A stretch of DNA of 64,000 nt from positions 1,116,001 through 1,180,000 of the forward strand of contig CM018691.1 in the NCBI GenBank assembly GCA_009363875.1. Reading direction: 5' to 3'. Positions 46,081 to 57,262 of the stretch are shown here, piece by piece. How positions within the stretch are numbered: the stretch's first letter is position 1; every line of letters starts with the position of its first letter. The stretch comes from Mikania micrantha (lineage: Eukaryota; Streptophyta; Magnoliopsida; Asterales; Asteraceae). The notes beneath the pieces were generated by a model. That model was not told the origin of the DNA. It made no database searches and was given only the letters and a program-made list of their open reading frames with translations. Position numbers and translations under genes: made by a program.

Positions 46081-46241
46081 AATTCAAATTATGACGACAA
46101 AACTAAAGGCATCATTAAAGTCAATTCCGGGTTGTTGGTGAAAACCTTCTATTACCATACCAGCTTTTTATCGAGTGACTGCCCCATGTTGTATCGAGAA
46201 TGTATGTCAAAATAGTGATTGTATATTGATTATGTAACTAT

Positions 46242-46503
46242 TAGGTATGTGCATGAGGTATATATACCCAATGGCCAATGGTACACATGAGGTGCGCAAA
46301 TTGGGTTTTTTTTGAACAGTTCCAGTTCCGGTCAACAAAGTGAAGAACCAGTTTCGGTTCCGGTTTTGGCCTGTTCTGGTTCGGTTTTTGACCAGATACA
46401 GGTTCCGGTTTTGGTTCTGGTTCTAATTTGTCTGAAAAACCGGACCCGTTTGTACCCATTGGTTCGGGTTGTCGGTTCCGGTTTGTTTTTTTGCCCACCT
46501 CTA
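46242..46503. repeat. GGTTCCGGTT-rich block, possible hAT remnant
   Basis: Degenerate GGTTCCGGTTTTGGTTC repeats occupy 46310-46490. The left end TAGGTATGTGCA and the reverse of the right end, TAGAGGTGGGCA, share 8 of 12 bases, as in hAT-type ends, but the 8 bp on either side do not match. ORFs on both strands here are products of the repeat. Confidence 0.3.
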
Positions 46504-46674
46504 GGTGTACATAAAAATGCCTCGATTGGGCCTAAATGGTTGGTTGATATTTAATCAAACAACAAACAACATGTGTAGAATAATAAAATTTTGAAGTTTT
46601 AACCTATTAAAGGCAGCTCACCTCATTGTAAACCTGATTTCATTTTTTTTATAACCGTTGAAACTCACTTACGT

Positions 46675-46860
46675 GGAAAACCCTCGGGCCCTCCCAATAC
46701 CCAACTAACAGAAAGAAACAGGTAAAGCGCCGCACGGGCGCATGAAATCGGGTCATTGGCCTTCAAGGAAATTGATCTAAGAAGGGATTGAAATTGAAAC
46801 CTATAGGTTATCTTTCTTTCACTTTATCTCTCCTCTGAGGAAAATTTCACTTCTTAGTAG
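46675..46860. repeat. Short interspersed repeat, copy 2
   Basis: Diverged relative of 45893-46080, 780 bp to its right and in the same orientation. The GGGATTGAAATTGAAACC block of this copy aligns with GGGATTTTAAACTTGAGAC of the other. Confidence 0.4.
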
Positions 46861-46884
46861 GTTGTTAGTGGAGTTTTTTTCATA

Positions 46885-47300
46885 CTCTTAACTAGACCTG
46901 GCAATCTTGACCTATAGCAAGATAAATAGGTAGATATGGGTAAACAATTAGTGTAATTTGGGTTGAAATTGGTAGCAATATGACATTGAATGGGTTGAGA
47001 TGTGTTACACCTTAACACAATGCAGGTCAAGATGGGTATCTTTAAATATATGTTAGTATAATTTATTCAAATGGGTAAGAATGATAAGTAATATATTTGT
47101 TGTGGAAAATCATGAAAAATTAGTGGAAAATCATGAAAAATTAGTAAAATAAAATATTCATTTTATTACAACTCATTTTAACTTGATATAAGTTGATATT
47201 TTTAAAAACAATCCATTTAAACCCAAACTAATTTTGCTTAAAACTCATCATAACCCGCTACCCAACCCAATCCGCCCATTTTGCTGGGTATACTCTTAAC
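46885..47300. mobile_element. hAT-type MITE (46893-47292), 8-bp TSD CTCTTAAC
   Basis: CTCTTAAC occurs directly before 46893 and directly after 47292. The element ends TAGACCTGGCAA and, reversed, TATACCCAGCAA (9 of 12 identical). It is 400 bp, AT-rich and non-coding. An 8-bp duplication and short terminal repeats of this form define the hAT superfamily; a non-coding element this short is a MITE. Confidence 0.78.
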
Positions 47301-48506
47301 GGTTTCTCATTTCCAAAAAATTAAGAATTGTGTAGATGTTTACATAAGTTTGCAATGTACTACATTGTTAAAGTAGGATACAACATTTTTGTAATATATA
47401 CTTCGATTCCACTTAAAATAAACTCGGGTATAAATAAGCCAAGTCAAGCTAAAACTCATTTAAGTTCATACACATCTAGTTAATTTAAGAGCACTTGTTT
47501 GCTCAAACTTTTCTCGTTTATATCTTATCAAACTCAAGTTTCTGTGTCACATATAAACAAATAATTAGTTAATCTGTACTACTATATAATACATATAGGA
47601 AGGACAAAAGAGTAATTTACTTAAATCTCTTAAAATTAAGAGTTTTACAACTCTTATTGCATATGGTACAACTTTTTTAATCTAATCTAAAAGTTTTTTT
47701 CTACTTTCACTTTGTCCCACATTGATAGCTTATAACAATTTATGTGTGATAAAGTGATTATAAAAGAAAACCCTTCAAAACAAATTAATCAAATTTTGAC
47801 ATTTTGGGCACATTTGGCCTTTTATGTTAAAAGTTAAAGTCATTTTTAATTAATTACTAAGTTAAAAAATTGTTTTTAATGTAGTTATGACTCAAAAACG
47901 AACCATACAAACCTTTAAAATCACCAACTTAAGTGTTATGTTTCCCGCCGCATCGCGCGTGCATCTCACTAGTCTATTCACATATAATAATATATACATA
48001 TAACATATTTTATAATTATAATGTATATATAGAAAGCATATATCATATATTATTTAGTTGTTTTTATCATAACTTCGTAAATAGTGATATTTATTATGTA
48101 TTTATTAAACAAAATAAAACCATTTGATTATATATAAATTATGGATACCTTTATGTTTACAACTTTATTCAAATTTAATATAAACATCATATCAAGTTTG
48201 AGCTTGAGCATTTTTTTCAAACAATTCTAATTCAGACTATTAAAGCACCTCTAACACCAATAATCCTAAGCTCAAGTTGTTAAGTGGAGGTACCATGTGG
48301 TTTCAATACTGAGGAGTTCACGGTTCAAGTTTTGACATGAACAAAATAGGTGTTTCATGCTAGGTTATGTAGTTTTTTCTCACTATGGTGGGTTTTCTCG
48401 TAATGGTTGTGGATATGATTGAGTGGGCCTATAACCCGTCAGTGATTCAAATTGCCGTTAAAAAAAATGCACCTCCAACACTAGAAAAGCTTATGGAGTT
48501 CAACAT
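47301..48506. other. AT-rich stretch without recognisable features
   Basis: No coding region of a known family is seen. The ORF at 47933-48127 is AT-rich low complexity. A segment near 48270-48470 has GGTTCAAGTTTTGAC, loosely like a tRNA-type B box, but no A box or 3' tail that would support a SINE. Confidence 0.4.
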
Positions 48507-50705
48507 TGTAACCCTCGGTTACCATTTAACATTTTAAAATAATATCAGAGTTGGTCTCAGGAAATTTTTCAATTTTAAAACCTTGTCTGACCCTCTTATT
48601 TAATAATATTAAACAAAGTTTAACGCAAACGTAAACGTGTCACACATTTTACAATACTTATTTACATAAGTAAGTTTAAATCAAAATTTCAAACGTTTGC
48701 AACAAGGTTTGTTTGTTCGATTCCTGCTCCACCTCGATCCTTACAGCCGTGTACGTCATTTTTGACCTACAAACATCACACAATAATTCCCATTAGTTCA
48801 TAAGAACTAAGTAAGTAAAGCCTAATGGTTTCTCAACAATAAAATGTAAAAATACATTTTTCACAATCAACATTCAACTGAGTCATTTCTATTCGAATTG
48901 ACTCTCACAATATAAAATATCACATTACCAATCATCAACTATTGCTCACAATAGTTTAATCAATATTACACTATGGGGTTCACATTCCTGTGCTTCCACC
49001 ATAGCCAATTGCCAGCACATCTGGCTATCCACCATTGTGGAGTCATAAATAATTCAAGTCTTAAGATGTTCACCAACCGGTACTTCCATCTAAGACAATT
49101 GACAGCACCTCTGTCTATCCACCATTGTGGAGTCATATATAATTCAAGTCTTAAGATGTTCACCCACCGGTACTTCCATCTAAGACAATTGACAGCACCT
49201 CTGTCTATCCACCATTGTGGAGTCATATATAATTCAAGTCTTAAGATGTTCACCCACCGGTACTTCCATCTAAGACAATTGACAGCACCTCTGTCTATCC
49301 ACCATTGTGGAGTCATATATAATTCACCCACCGGTACTTCCATCATAGAAGTCCCACACTATTATTTACTAAGGTATTGGATTTATCATAGGTTGTTGAA
49401 CTTTTATTATTCAACATTCCCCTATCACCAATGCCATATTTATTATATAATTTATTCAACAACAATTTCAATATTTATTATGTGATGTCATAGTTGTGAG
49501 ATTACTTACCTTAATCAGATAAAGGATTAGCAACTGCAGGCTCCTTTCCTGCTCTATGACTAGTGGTTTGACTTCCACTACCACCACCTAGTTGCAAAAT
49601 ACATATATACAACTAGTTTCAACACATATAACACATACAATCAAGTTCAACACACTTGACTGATTTGACTTGCTCAAAGTCAATTTATCACATAACTGAC
49701 TCTATCTTACTACGTTTAGCAAGTTTTAGTCAATTATCACAATTATTCATATTCCATGCCTCCCCAGGCAATTTATCAAATAATTGATGTTCATTATATT
49801 AGTTACGATCTTTAATTATTTTTATTATTCAATTTTTATTTTAAGATCATAACTATTAATAATTTTAACATCAATTCATCAAAATCATCATTTAATCTAT
49901 GGATTATAATCCATAATTTATTTGAAATCATATTCAACCCATCCTGCTAGTTATCACACTATGATATGGGTTTCATAACAACCGGACATTATCCCGGCTT
50001 CAAAACGAAGATTTCACCGTCAAAATATCAAGTTCTTCGTTTCTAACAATCCCTAGTTATCAACTAGGCCATAATCAATACCCATAATCATATTATTACA
50101 ATCAAAACTAGATTTAATCCACACAATATTAAACTAGTAGGATAAAACAAACCGTTACCTGATCTGACGGATTTCTACGGTTAAAACAACGATCGGGACT
50201 TGAAAACACGATCCTATGCGCGATCTGGATGATCAGAAGCCTTTAAATTGAGGGTTTTGGACTTAAAACTGGTGGTTCTTCGTTTGGGAGGAAGAACAGG
50301 TCGAATATTGATCCAAAAATATGTTTCCGATGCATTCTGATCTTTTTAAACAATTTTAACCGACATAGGTCGTGGGGCGCATCGCCCCAACTGGGTGCAT
50401 CGCGCCAGGCGTACCGCCCCACGTCACCAGCGTCATCATTTTTGATTTTTAACTTCGTTTCGCGATTCCGGGAGCATACGAACTCCGTTTTGCGCACGGT
50501 TTTCGCCCACGTTCATCATTTTTCACATACTATCAATCCCCAATAACAAAAGTTACTAAATCCTCGTGGATTTCAAGCACGACCAAATGTGCTCTTGCCA
50601 TTAATGACGTAATTCTTACATATTTTCAAATCACAACACCCACAATCGTTTGATTAACAATTATTCACAATACATTCATTATTAAAAACCGGTTGTTACA
50701 AACAT
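48502..50705 (-). mobile_element. Solo LTR related to Gypsy-3 (48507-50700), TSD AACAT
   Basis: A 2194-bp unit starting TGTAAC and ending GTTACA, flanked by AACAT (48502-48506 and 50701-50705). Its right part aligns with the Gypsy-3 LTR: CGCGATTCCGGGA, ACTCCGTTTTGCGCACGG, TTTTCGCCCACGTTCA and GACGTAATTC occur in the same order as at 59583-59735. Orientation follows that match (minus). It has no internal region. A degenerate dyad (CATCGCGCCAGGCGTACCGC) is near 50398. Confidence 0.88.
49026..49345. repeat. 90-bp tandem repeat inside the solo LTR
   Basis: Units start at 49026, 49116, 49206 and 49296 (TATCCACCATTGTGGAGTCA); the last is shortened. Because 90 is a multiple of three, both strands stay open, giving false repetitive proteins at 48966-49346 and 48973-49485. 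Confidence 0.92.
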
Positions 50706-52738
50706 GAGTTGGCAAATCTGAAAAAACGTAGTAATTTTAGAGCGCAAAGATTGGAACGCAAACTTATGTTAAAAGATAAACGAGTAAGGGTTTTCGAAAT
50801 TAAAGGTTACACTTTCATGTGTGTTTGAATTATTATCCTTAGCAACTCTTACTAAAAACAAGAAGGCAGCAAGAGTCAAGAGATGCATTTAAAGCCCATT
50901 CAAATACATAATATTATGATTTGCTAACGAAAGAAATGGAAAAGAGAATGAAATTGATAAAGGAAAATAAATAGACAAAATTATCAATCTATTGTTAGGA
51001 CGTTAGCTAAATGAGTGAAAATGATATAAATATTTACTTCTTATTGTTTGACAGTTATGAAAAGACAAAAAAATGTAATACAACACAAGGGTCATGCATC
51101 AAGTCATTGTTCGGGTCATGATTTAAATCATGGGTCAGGTCACATGTCGGGCCATGAACGAAAGATGGTTCAAGTTGCCTGTTGGGTCACAGTTAGGGTT
51201 GTGGTTCAATTCATGGGTTGTGATATCGTTTGGATCATGATTGGGTTATAGATGAGGCCATACTTTAAGTAATTGGTTAGATTTTTATAGTCATGGTTCA
51301 TGACTTGATTTGGGTCATGATTTGATGTGATCATGGGCCAGAATGCCAGATCACTTTATTTCTTAAAGTAATTAAAAAAATCTCTTAATAAATAAAAATC
51401 ATTAAAAGAAGACTGAATCAAATTCATTATAAAATAATATATTTTATTCTAAGTGATTACCAAATATTTTTATCTTTCACTCAAGCATAATAAGAGTTAC
51501 TCATATAAGAGCTACGAGAGACATTCAATAAGAGAGTTACTTGAGTTATGAGACTTACGTAAACCATTAAAAATATAGAGCTAAAGAAGCTAAAAATTTA
51601 GACGAACTTAAAAAGGTTATAACTTGTATTATGTTTGAAGTTACATAAGATATAAGTAAGTAAGTTAGTATCATGTGTGTTACGCGTGTTTAATACAAAA
51701 ATATAATATTGTTATTGATGAAAAATATAGACAATATCATACGTTTTTTTTAATATAAATTTTGATTACATTTTCGTGTAATTTAATTCTTTTAGTTATT
51801 AAATAATTATATTATTTTTTAAACAATAATTTTTCATAGTTGGTTGCATTTTGTTTTAGAAAAACTGTTTTTGAAGATTCTTGTATTTTATAATAATTTT
51901 AAAAAGTGTGTTTTTTTAATATTAATATACATTTAAGTAATTTAAAAACATTTTTTGATTTAAAAATATATAAATCATATACTACATAAGAAATGAATTA
52001 AATAGGAGAGAAATACAAAAAGTTAAAGTTAAAGTTAAAGTAATATAAGAACATTTTTTGTGTTTTTGAACATATTAATTTATTATACTCTTTTATATAT
52101 AATAAATAAAAATCTTGAGGGACAAATGTTATAAATCTAAGCATTCTCATATAAATTTTCTTGTTTTCTCTCATATTAAATGTTTGCTTTTCTTTTTAGA
52201 AAATAATTATATCAAATACTTAAAAATAAATTGTTAATATACTAAAACTATCTTCTTATTAATTAACACATTCAAAAAAACAAATTGTTATAAAATACAA
52301 ACATTTTCTAAAATGAATATTTTTTTAAAAATATAAAAAAATGTTTTTTAAATAAATGCTTTATAAAGAAAAATTTTATAAAACAGATCAAAGAAATAAA
52401 AAAAATCAAATTTGGACTTGTTTAATATTTTTTATTGAACGTTTATAATATACTATATATGCATCAGCCTAGTAGATAGATATATTAACAAAGATGATCT
52501 CGCATTTGATGATGTGACAAATGCTTGTAATGGTTTCCATGAGTTCTCTTATCTGAATTCAACGATCTGGAACCCTTATTTTGAATTCAAATGATTCTTT
52601 TCAATTTTGCAAGTATTAATTTAACAATTTTAATATACGTGAATATTTTATTTTATTTTATTTTGGATTCAATTATTCTTTTCAATTTTGCAAGTATTAA
52701 TTTAACAATTTTAATATACGTGAATATTTTATTTTAGG
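50706..52738. other. AT-rich stretch with GGTCATG repeats and an 81-bp tandem pair
   Basis: Positions 51090-51350 contain many degenerate GGGTCATGA words. At 52594-52737 a unit of about 63 bp (ATTCTTTTCAATTTTGCAAG start) is repeated with a period of 81 bp, the two copies almost identical. No coding region is seen. Confidence 0.55.
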
Positions 52739-52982
52739 AGGGTTGTTTGTTTGGATCTTAATGGGTATGAATGGGTCTAAATCTGAATGGTTCAGATTCA
52801 GACTGTTTGTTTGGAGAAAGATTCAGACTGTTTGTTTGGAGAAAAAACATATCTGAATGGGTTCCAATGTCTGAACCAAACACTATTAACTAGTTCAGCA
52901 CTTAATCATTCATATCATCTTAATCATTCAGACATTTTAACTATTCAGCACTTAATGGTTCAGAAACTACCAAACGGCCCTA
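52739..52982. mobile_element. MITE-like element with AGGG(T/C)(T/C)GTTTG ends
   Basis: The left end AGGGTTGTTTG and the reversed right end AGGGCCGTTTG match apart from two transitions. The interior repeats GTTTGTTTGGAGAAA and TTCAGCACTTAATG-like words. The target duplication is not clear, so the superfamily is unassigned (hAT or PIF/Harbinger). Confidence 0.5.
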
Positions 52983-53151
52983 AGTTGAACGTTTTTTTTA
53001 AAAGTCATTTTTTAACTCTACTCTGAATTTCGGTGTCGTAATTTGTAAATTCACTTTGACCGTCAATTTTAGATATCATTGATATTATTACTTTTACTAG
53101 TTTAAATAGGGTGTTGTTATTCTCACACCCACTTTTTTTAAAAATACACCC

Positions 53152-53427
53152 CTGAGACGGCCCGTAATGGCCATTACGGCCCGTCTCAGTCCTCGGTCAA
53201 ACATTCGCTCCTGACAACCTGTGCCAATGATTGGGAGCAAGACGGGCCGTAATGGCCAAGACGGCCCGTCTCATTCATCGTACAGACATTCCCTGCAACC
53301 TAGTACAATGATTTGACAGCAAGACTGCCCGTACTGGCCAGTACGGCCCGTCTTGCTTTTTCAATTCTGACAAAAGGACATTGATTTGACCCAGTACGGG
53401 CCGTAAAGGCCATTACGGGCCGTCTTG
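53152..53427. repeat. Left palindrome array beside the MULE gene (4 units)
   Basis: Four near-palindromes of about 32-38 bp at 53152-53189, 53240-53272, 53319-53356 and 53391-53427. Each has two ACGG(G/C)CCGT half-sites facing each other around a centre such as AATGGCCATT, and outer arms that differ between units but tend to pair within a unit (CTGAG...CTCAG; GCAAGAC...GTCTTGC). Spacers of 34-50 bp are unrelated. The last unit ends 95 bp before the ATG of the MULE gene. Confidence 0.88.
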
Positions 53428-53522
53428 AAGATTTTCAAATTTGTATATAAGCATGAATCGTTTCAAACGAACGCGTAACTTTCGAATTCAAATATATTTC
53501 ACGATAATTCATATCTGTAACG

Positions 53523-55404
53523 ATGTCGTTTTGGGACGGGAGTTTTTTCAACTATTCCGTGCCAGATTTGAACGAAGAGCCTCCTGTCGAGTATTCATAC
53601 GGCACGATAGATCTGAATGCTGAACCTAACGCTGATGTCGGTTTTGACAGTTAAGCATCGTATGGGTTCGTGTATGACGACAGTAAACAAAGTTACACGG
53701 AGGAGGGTTATGAAGAAAAGCCGGGGGCTTCAAACGTTAACTGGGAAACCAAAGAGGTAACTTAAATGAAACATAAATGTTAATAATTGTATATTATCGC
53801 TATCCATTTAAGATATTTATTTTTTTTTTATATGTCAGGAGTTTATGACTGAGGAAGCGCTGGTAGGGTGGGTGAAAAGTGGAGCTGTAGACAATGGTTA
53901 CATTGTAGTCAAAAGAAGAACGAAGAAATCAAAGACAACAGGCACTGTAATCAAAGTTTGGCTCATGTGTGACCGTGGTGGCGAGCACAATAGCATCACA
54001 ATCCTTAGACGGTCAGGCAGCAAGAAAATCGGTTGTCCGTTTCAACTGGTAGAGTTATACAACGAAGTTCGTGAATCCTGGAAATTACAGGTGATTAACG
54101 ACAATCACAATCACGAACCTGCTCAGAATCTAGAGAGTCATCCATATGTTAGAAGATTCACGCAGGAGGAAGAAGATCTGGTTGAGAATCTGACCGAGCG
54201 ACACATGGATCCTCGTAACATACTTTCGAGCATAAAGAAACATAACCCTGCAAATGTATCCATCCCTATGGATGTATACAATCTACAGCAGAAGCTAAAA
54301 AACAAGAAGAAATTCGGTGATACTCCGATGCAGGTCCTGGAAAACGTGTTTCACAGTCAGCGGTACGTTTACTATACCTGGGAGGATCCTGAAACAAACG
54401 TCGTGGAAGACATTTTCTTCTGTCATCCAAAATCGTATTGCTGGTGGCGTGCATTTTCGCACGTACTGATGATGGACGCGACGTACAAAACGAACCAGTA
54501 CAGGCTTCCATTTATTCAAATTGTTGGCGTGACTTCCACACACCAGACGTTTAGTATTGCTCACGCGTTCGTAAACAAAGAGTGTGAGGAGAACTACGTC
54601 TGGGTCTTGGAAATGGCTAAGAGTATGTTGAATAAGTGTATGGAGCCACGTGTGATCATAACAAATCGAGACCTTGCTGTTATGAATGCGTGCCGTAAAG
54701 TGTTTCCAGAAGCTGCAAAATATCTCTGCAGATGACACATAGACGAAAATATTGCCAAACACTGCAAGGCAAGCTTTTCTGACGCAGACTGGAAGAAATT
54801 CAAAGGTCGATGGGCGAATTTGTGTAACTCTCCGACAACAGAGTTATACGACTACAACTACAACCGTCTATACGAAAGACTTATCAAAGACGACAAAAAA
54901 AGTAAGCATCATATACCATAATTATTATCATCATATCATCATTGGTTTTTTGTTTCATTTCAGGGGTTCTGGAGTATCTGACGCACACCTGGTTAAACAG
55001 TTACAAAGATATGTTTGTAACAGCATGGACCAATAGAACGCGCAACTTTGGTCAACGTACAACAAACCGGGAGGAAAGTCAGCACTCGAACCTAAAACGA
55101 TTCCTCAGATCACCAAACAGCACGCTTGCCTCGCTTGTAGGTTTCGTAAATGAAATCGTGCAAGCACAGGAGGTAAAAATGAAACACGATTTTGAAACGA
55201 GCTTGATTAAAATTATGGGTCATCATAAACTACCAATATTTGATAACCTTCGAGGAAAGGTGTCCCATAAAGCTCTTGATTTGCTGGTCGAGGAAAAAGA
55301 CAAAATAAGAGTTATGCGCGACTCAAATATGACGTGTGGCCACCAGCTTTGGACGAGTTGTGGGTTGCCGTGCGCTTGTAATATATCAAAATATTACAAC
55401 ACAG
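53523..55404 (+). pseudogene. MULE transposase (FAR1-like), decayed, three exons
   Basis: Exon 1 is 53523-53756 (MSFWDGSFFNYSVPDLNEE, acidic), exon 2 53839-54901, exon 3 54964-55404; both introns are GT-AG and keep the frame. Exon 2 has a FAR1/WRKY-GCM1-type zinc region (C near 42 and 64, NDNHNHEP near 85-92), then the MULE core with the first catalytic Asp in MMDATYKTN (about 211). At the second Asp position the text is IITNRDLAVMNA where T-D is usual, so Asn may replace it. Exon 3 has REESQHSNLKR (the Glu region) and a SWIM-like zinc end SCGLPCACNISKY. Stops break it near 53652 (TAA) and 54733 (TGA, where Trp is expected before HIDENIAKHC). It would cut and join the terminal repeats of the element; this copy is inactive. 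Confidence 0.85.
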
Positions 55405-55474
55405 GTTCGTCATATTAAATGTAAATCTTAGATGTTTCGCACGTAGTTTATAATTCTAATTATAAATTATGCAG

Positions 55475-56576
55475 ATAACAAAATACCGTCTCAGATATAG
55501 ATATTTTTTGGACAAAACTTAACGCAGCTAACCCAACACTGTTAGAAGAAGAAGAAGAAATAAATGTTATAGGACAAATGGGTTTGGTTACAGAAGAAAT
55601 AAATTCCAAACCTCCTGAAATAAAAAAGAGTTTAATAAAAAAGGTCTTGGCGCAGGTATTTCCAAACAAAAGCGACAAAAAGGCGCCTTCAGTTCAAAAA
55701 GATACACGTGGTCGTCCAACTTTAAAGGCACAGAAACAAAAAGAGCAATAGCAAGACGTTGTTAAAGATAATTTAGCGTCCCAAGAAAGTACATTTGAAC
55801 CTTTGAGGCATAGTTCGTTTACAGCTGTGACCGAGAAAAGTCAGAAACCCGTATTTCGGCGCAGTCGTTCCACATCGGTATCAAAAGCAATGCCACCATC
55901 GGACTCGCTAAGTCAATACGAATTCCGTTTTCCACGTAACATGAAACCAGAATGATTAAACAATGTTTATCGCTTCGATTGTCACGTCCTTCCTTTGCTT
56001 CAACCTTACGTGATAAACATACAAGATGTCGAGCCAGATGGTAACTGTGGTTTTCATTCTGTAGCCGTGGGTTTAGGATTCGATGAAAGTCATTGTGCAT
56101 TTATTCGACAACAACTCTTGCAAGAGTTGGATTTCAACGCAGATCTGTACAGATATATGTTTAACTCCTACGACCCTGGATCTTATTATGTATTACTCAA
56201 CACAATAAATTGGCAACAGATTGCACCTGCTCCTGCCGAACACTGGATGTTTATGCCTCACACAGGTTTAGTAATTGCTCAAAAATTTGGCATAATCGTT
56301 CACCTTTTCAGCAGTCGAGGTCCTCAAACCATATTTCCTTTGTGGACATCTGCTAATAGTTTGCCGCGACATAACGTCGTATTAGTAATTCATCTTGGCG
56401 TCCATTACGTTAATGTTACCTTACAAGGATGTTATCCTATGCCAACGGTAAATCCTGTCTAGAAACGTTACCGAAATGATGCCGCATCCGACTGGGAGTT
56501 CGTATATCATGATAGGCTGCAAGAATACCAAAAATTCATAGATGAAAATAAGTTGGTTGACTACATAGACGCTTAA
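55475..56576 (+). pseudogene. OTU cysteine-protease-like C-terminal part of the MULE protein
   Basis: It follows the third intron (acceptor at 55473-55474). A Lys/Ser-rich linker (KKAPSVQKDTRGRPTLK) leads to an OTU fold: DVEPDGNCGFHSVAVGLG (D, then nucleophile Cys, near 56031-56080), RQQLLQEL, then HLGVHYVNVTL with the likely catalytic His near 56405. The protein tail DWEFVYHDRLQEY ends with TAA at 56574. OTU proteins remove ubiquitin or act as viral-type cysteine proteases. Lesions: a frame change just after the acceptor, two compensating shifts near 55740 and 55797, and stops at 55953 and 56460. The likely original product was a transposase-OTU fusion, since the reading passes from exon 3 into this exon with no start codon of its own. 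An independent gene remains possible. Confidence 0.8.
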
Positions 56577-56649
56577 ATGTAATAAACAAATTCTTTAATG
56601 AAAAATAATAAAAGTGAATATGTGTTTAATTTAAAAAAAAAAATTAGAT

Positions 56650-57262
56650 CAGTACGGCCCGTAATGGCCAGTACGGGCCGTACTGTTCTAGATTAAATTC
56701 AATTTTTACTTTTCATTTTTTACTTTTCCACACACATACACCCACATTTACTCTCGTCTTGGCCTATACACCCCGTCTTGGTGCTTCAAGCTTTCGATAC
56801 CAGGCATGTATTTTCGCCCGTAGATCATGAATATGTGTTTAGATTAGGTTTTTGATCGAAATAGGACCTGTTTAGGGCGTTTTTAAGTTTTCGAAAAATG
56901 AACAAGACGGGCCGTCATGCCCATTACGGCCCGTCTTGCTCATTCAAAATTTGAATCAGTTAACAACAAGACGGGCTGTCATGCCCATAACGGGCCGTCT
57001 TGTTCAACAAATGAAGAAGGTGACCTTTGGCATGGTATGGCCAAGACGGGCCGTCATGCCCATTACGGGCCGTCTTGGCCATACCAGCCTAGTTTTGGCC
57101 TGGTATGGCCAAGACGGGCCGTCATGCCCATTACGGGCCGTCTTGGCCATACCAGCCTAGTTTTTGCCTGGTATGGCCAAGACGGGCCGTCATGCCCATT
57201 ACAGGCTGTCTTGGCCATACCAGGCCAAAACTAGGCTGGTATGGCCAAGACGGGCCGTCATG
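56650..57262. repeat. Right palindrome array beside the MULE gene (6 units and a half unit)
   Basis: Units at 56650-56685, 56903-56938, 56967-57002, 57035-57086, 57102-57153 and 57169-57220, with a half unit near 57238-57262. The second has perfect 13-bp arms (CAAGACGGGCCGT...ACGGCCCGTCTTG). The last three are extended by GGTATGGCC...GGCCATACC and repeat with a 67-bp period. The array begins 74 bp after the end of the MULE reading frame. The repeats create false proteins in several frames (56917-57383). Confidence 0.9.

Noticed and set aside
48270..48470. SINE with a tRNA-type promoter
   Set aside because: Only a loose B-box match; no A box, tail or target duplication.
49026..49345. CRISPR-like array
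   Set aside because: The units are contiguous 90-bp tandem copies with no unique spacers, inside a plant LTR.
48966..49485. Overlapping ORFs on both strands with 30-residue repeats
   Set aside because: The 90-bp tandem repeat keeps every frame without a stop open on both strands; no protein family is recognisable.
53152..57262. Ordinary long MULE terminal inverted repeats
   Set aside because: The two flanks share the palindrome unit but not one continuous inverted sequence, and no 9-bp target duplication could be identified.
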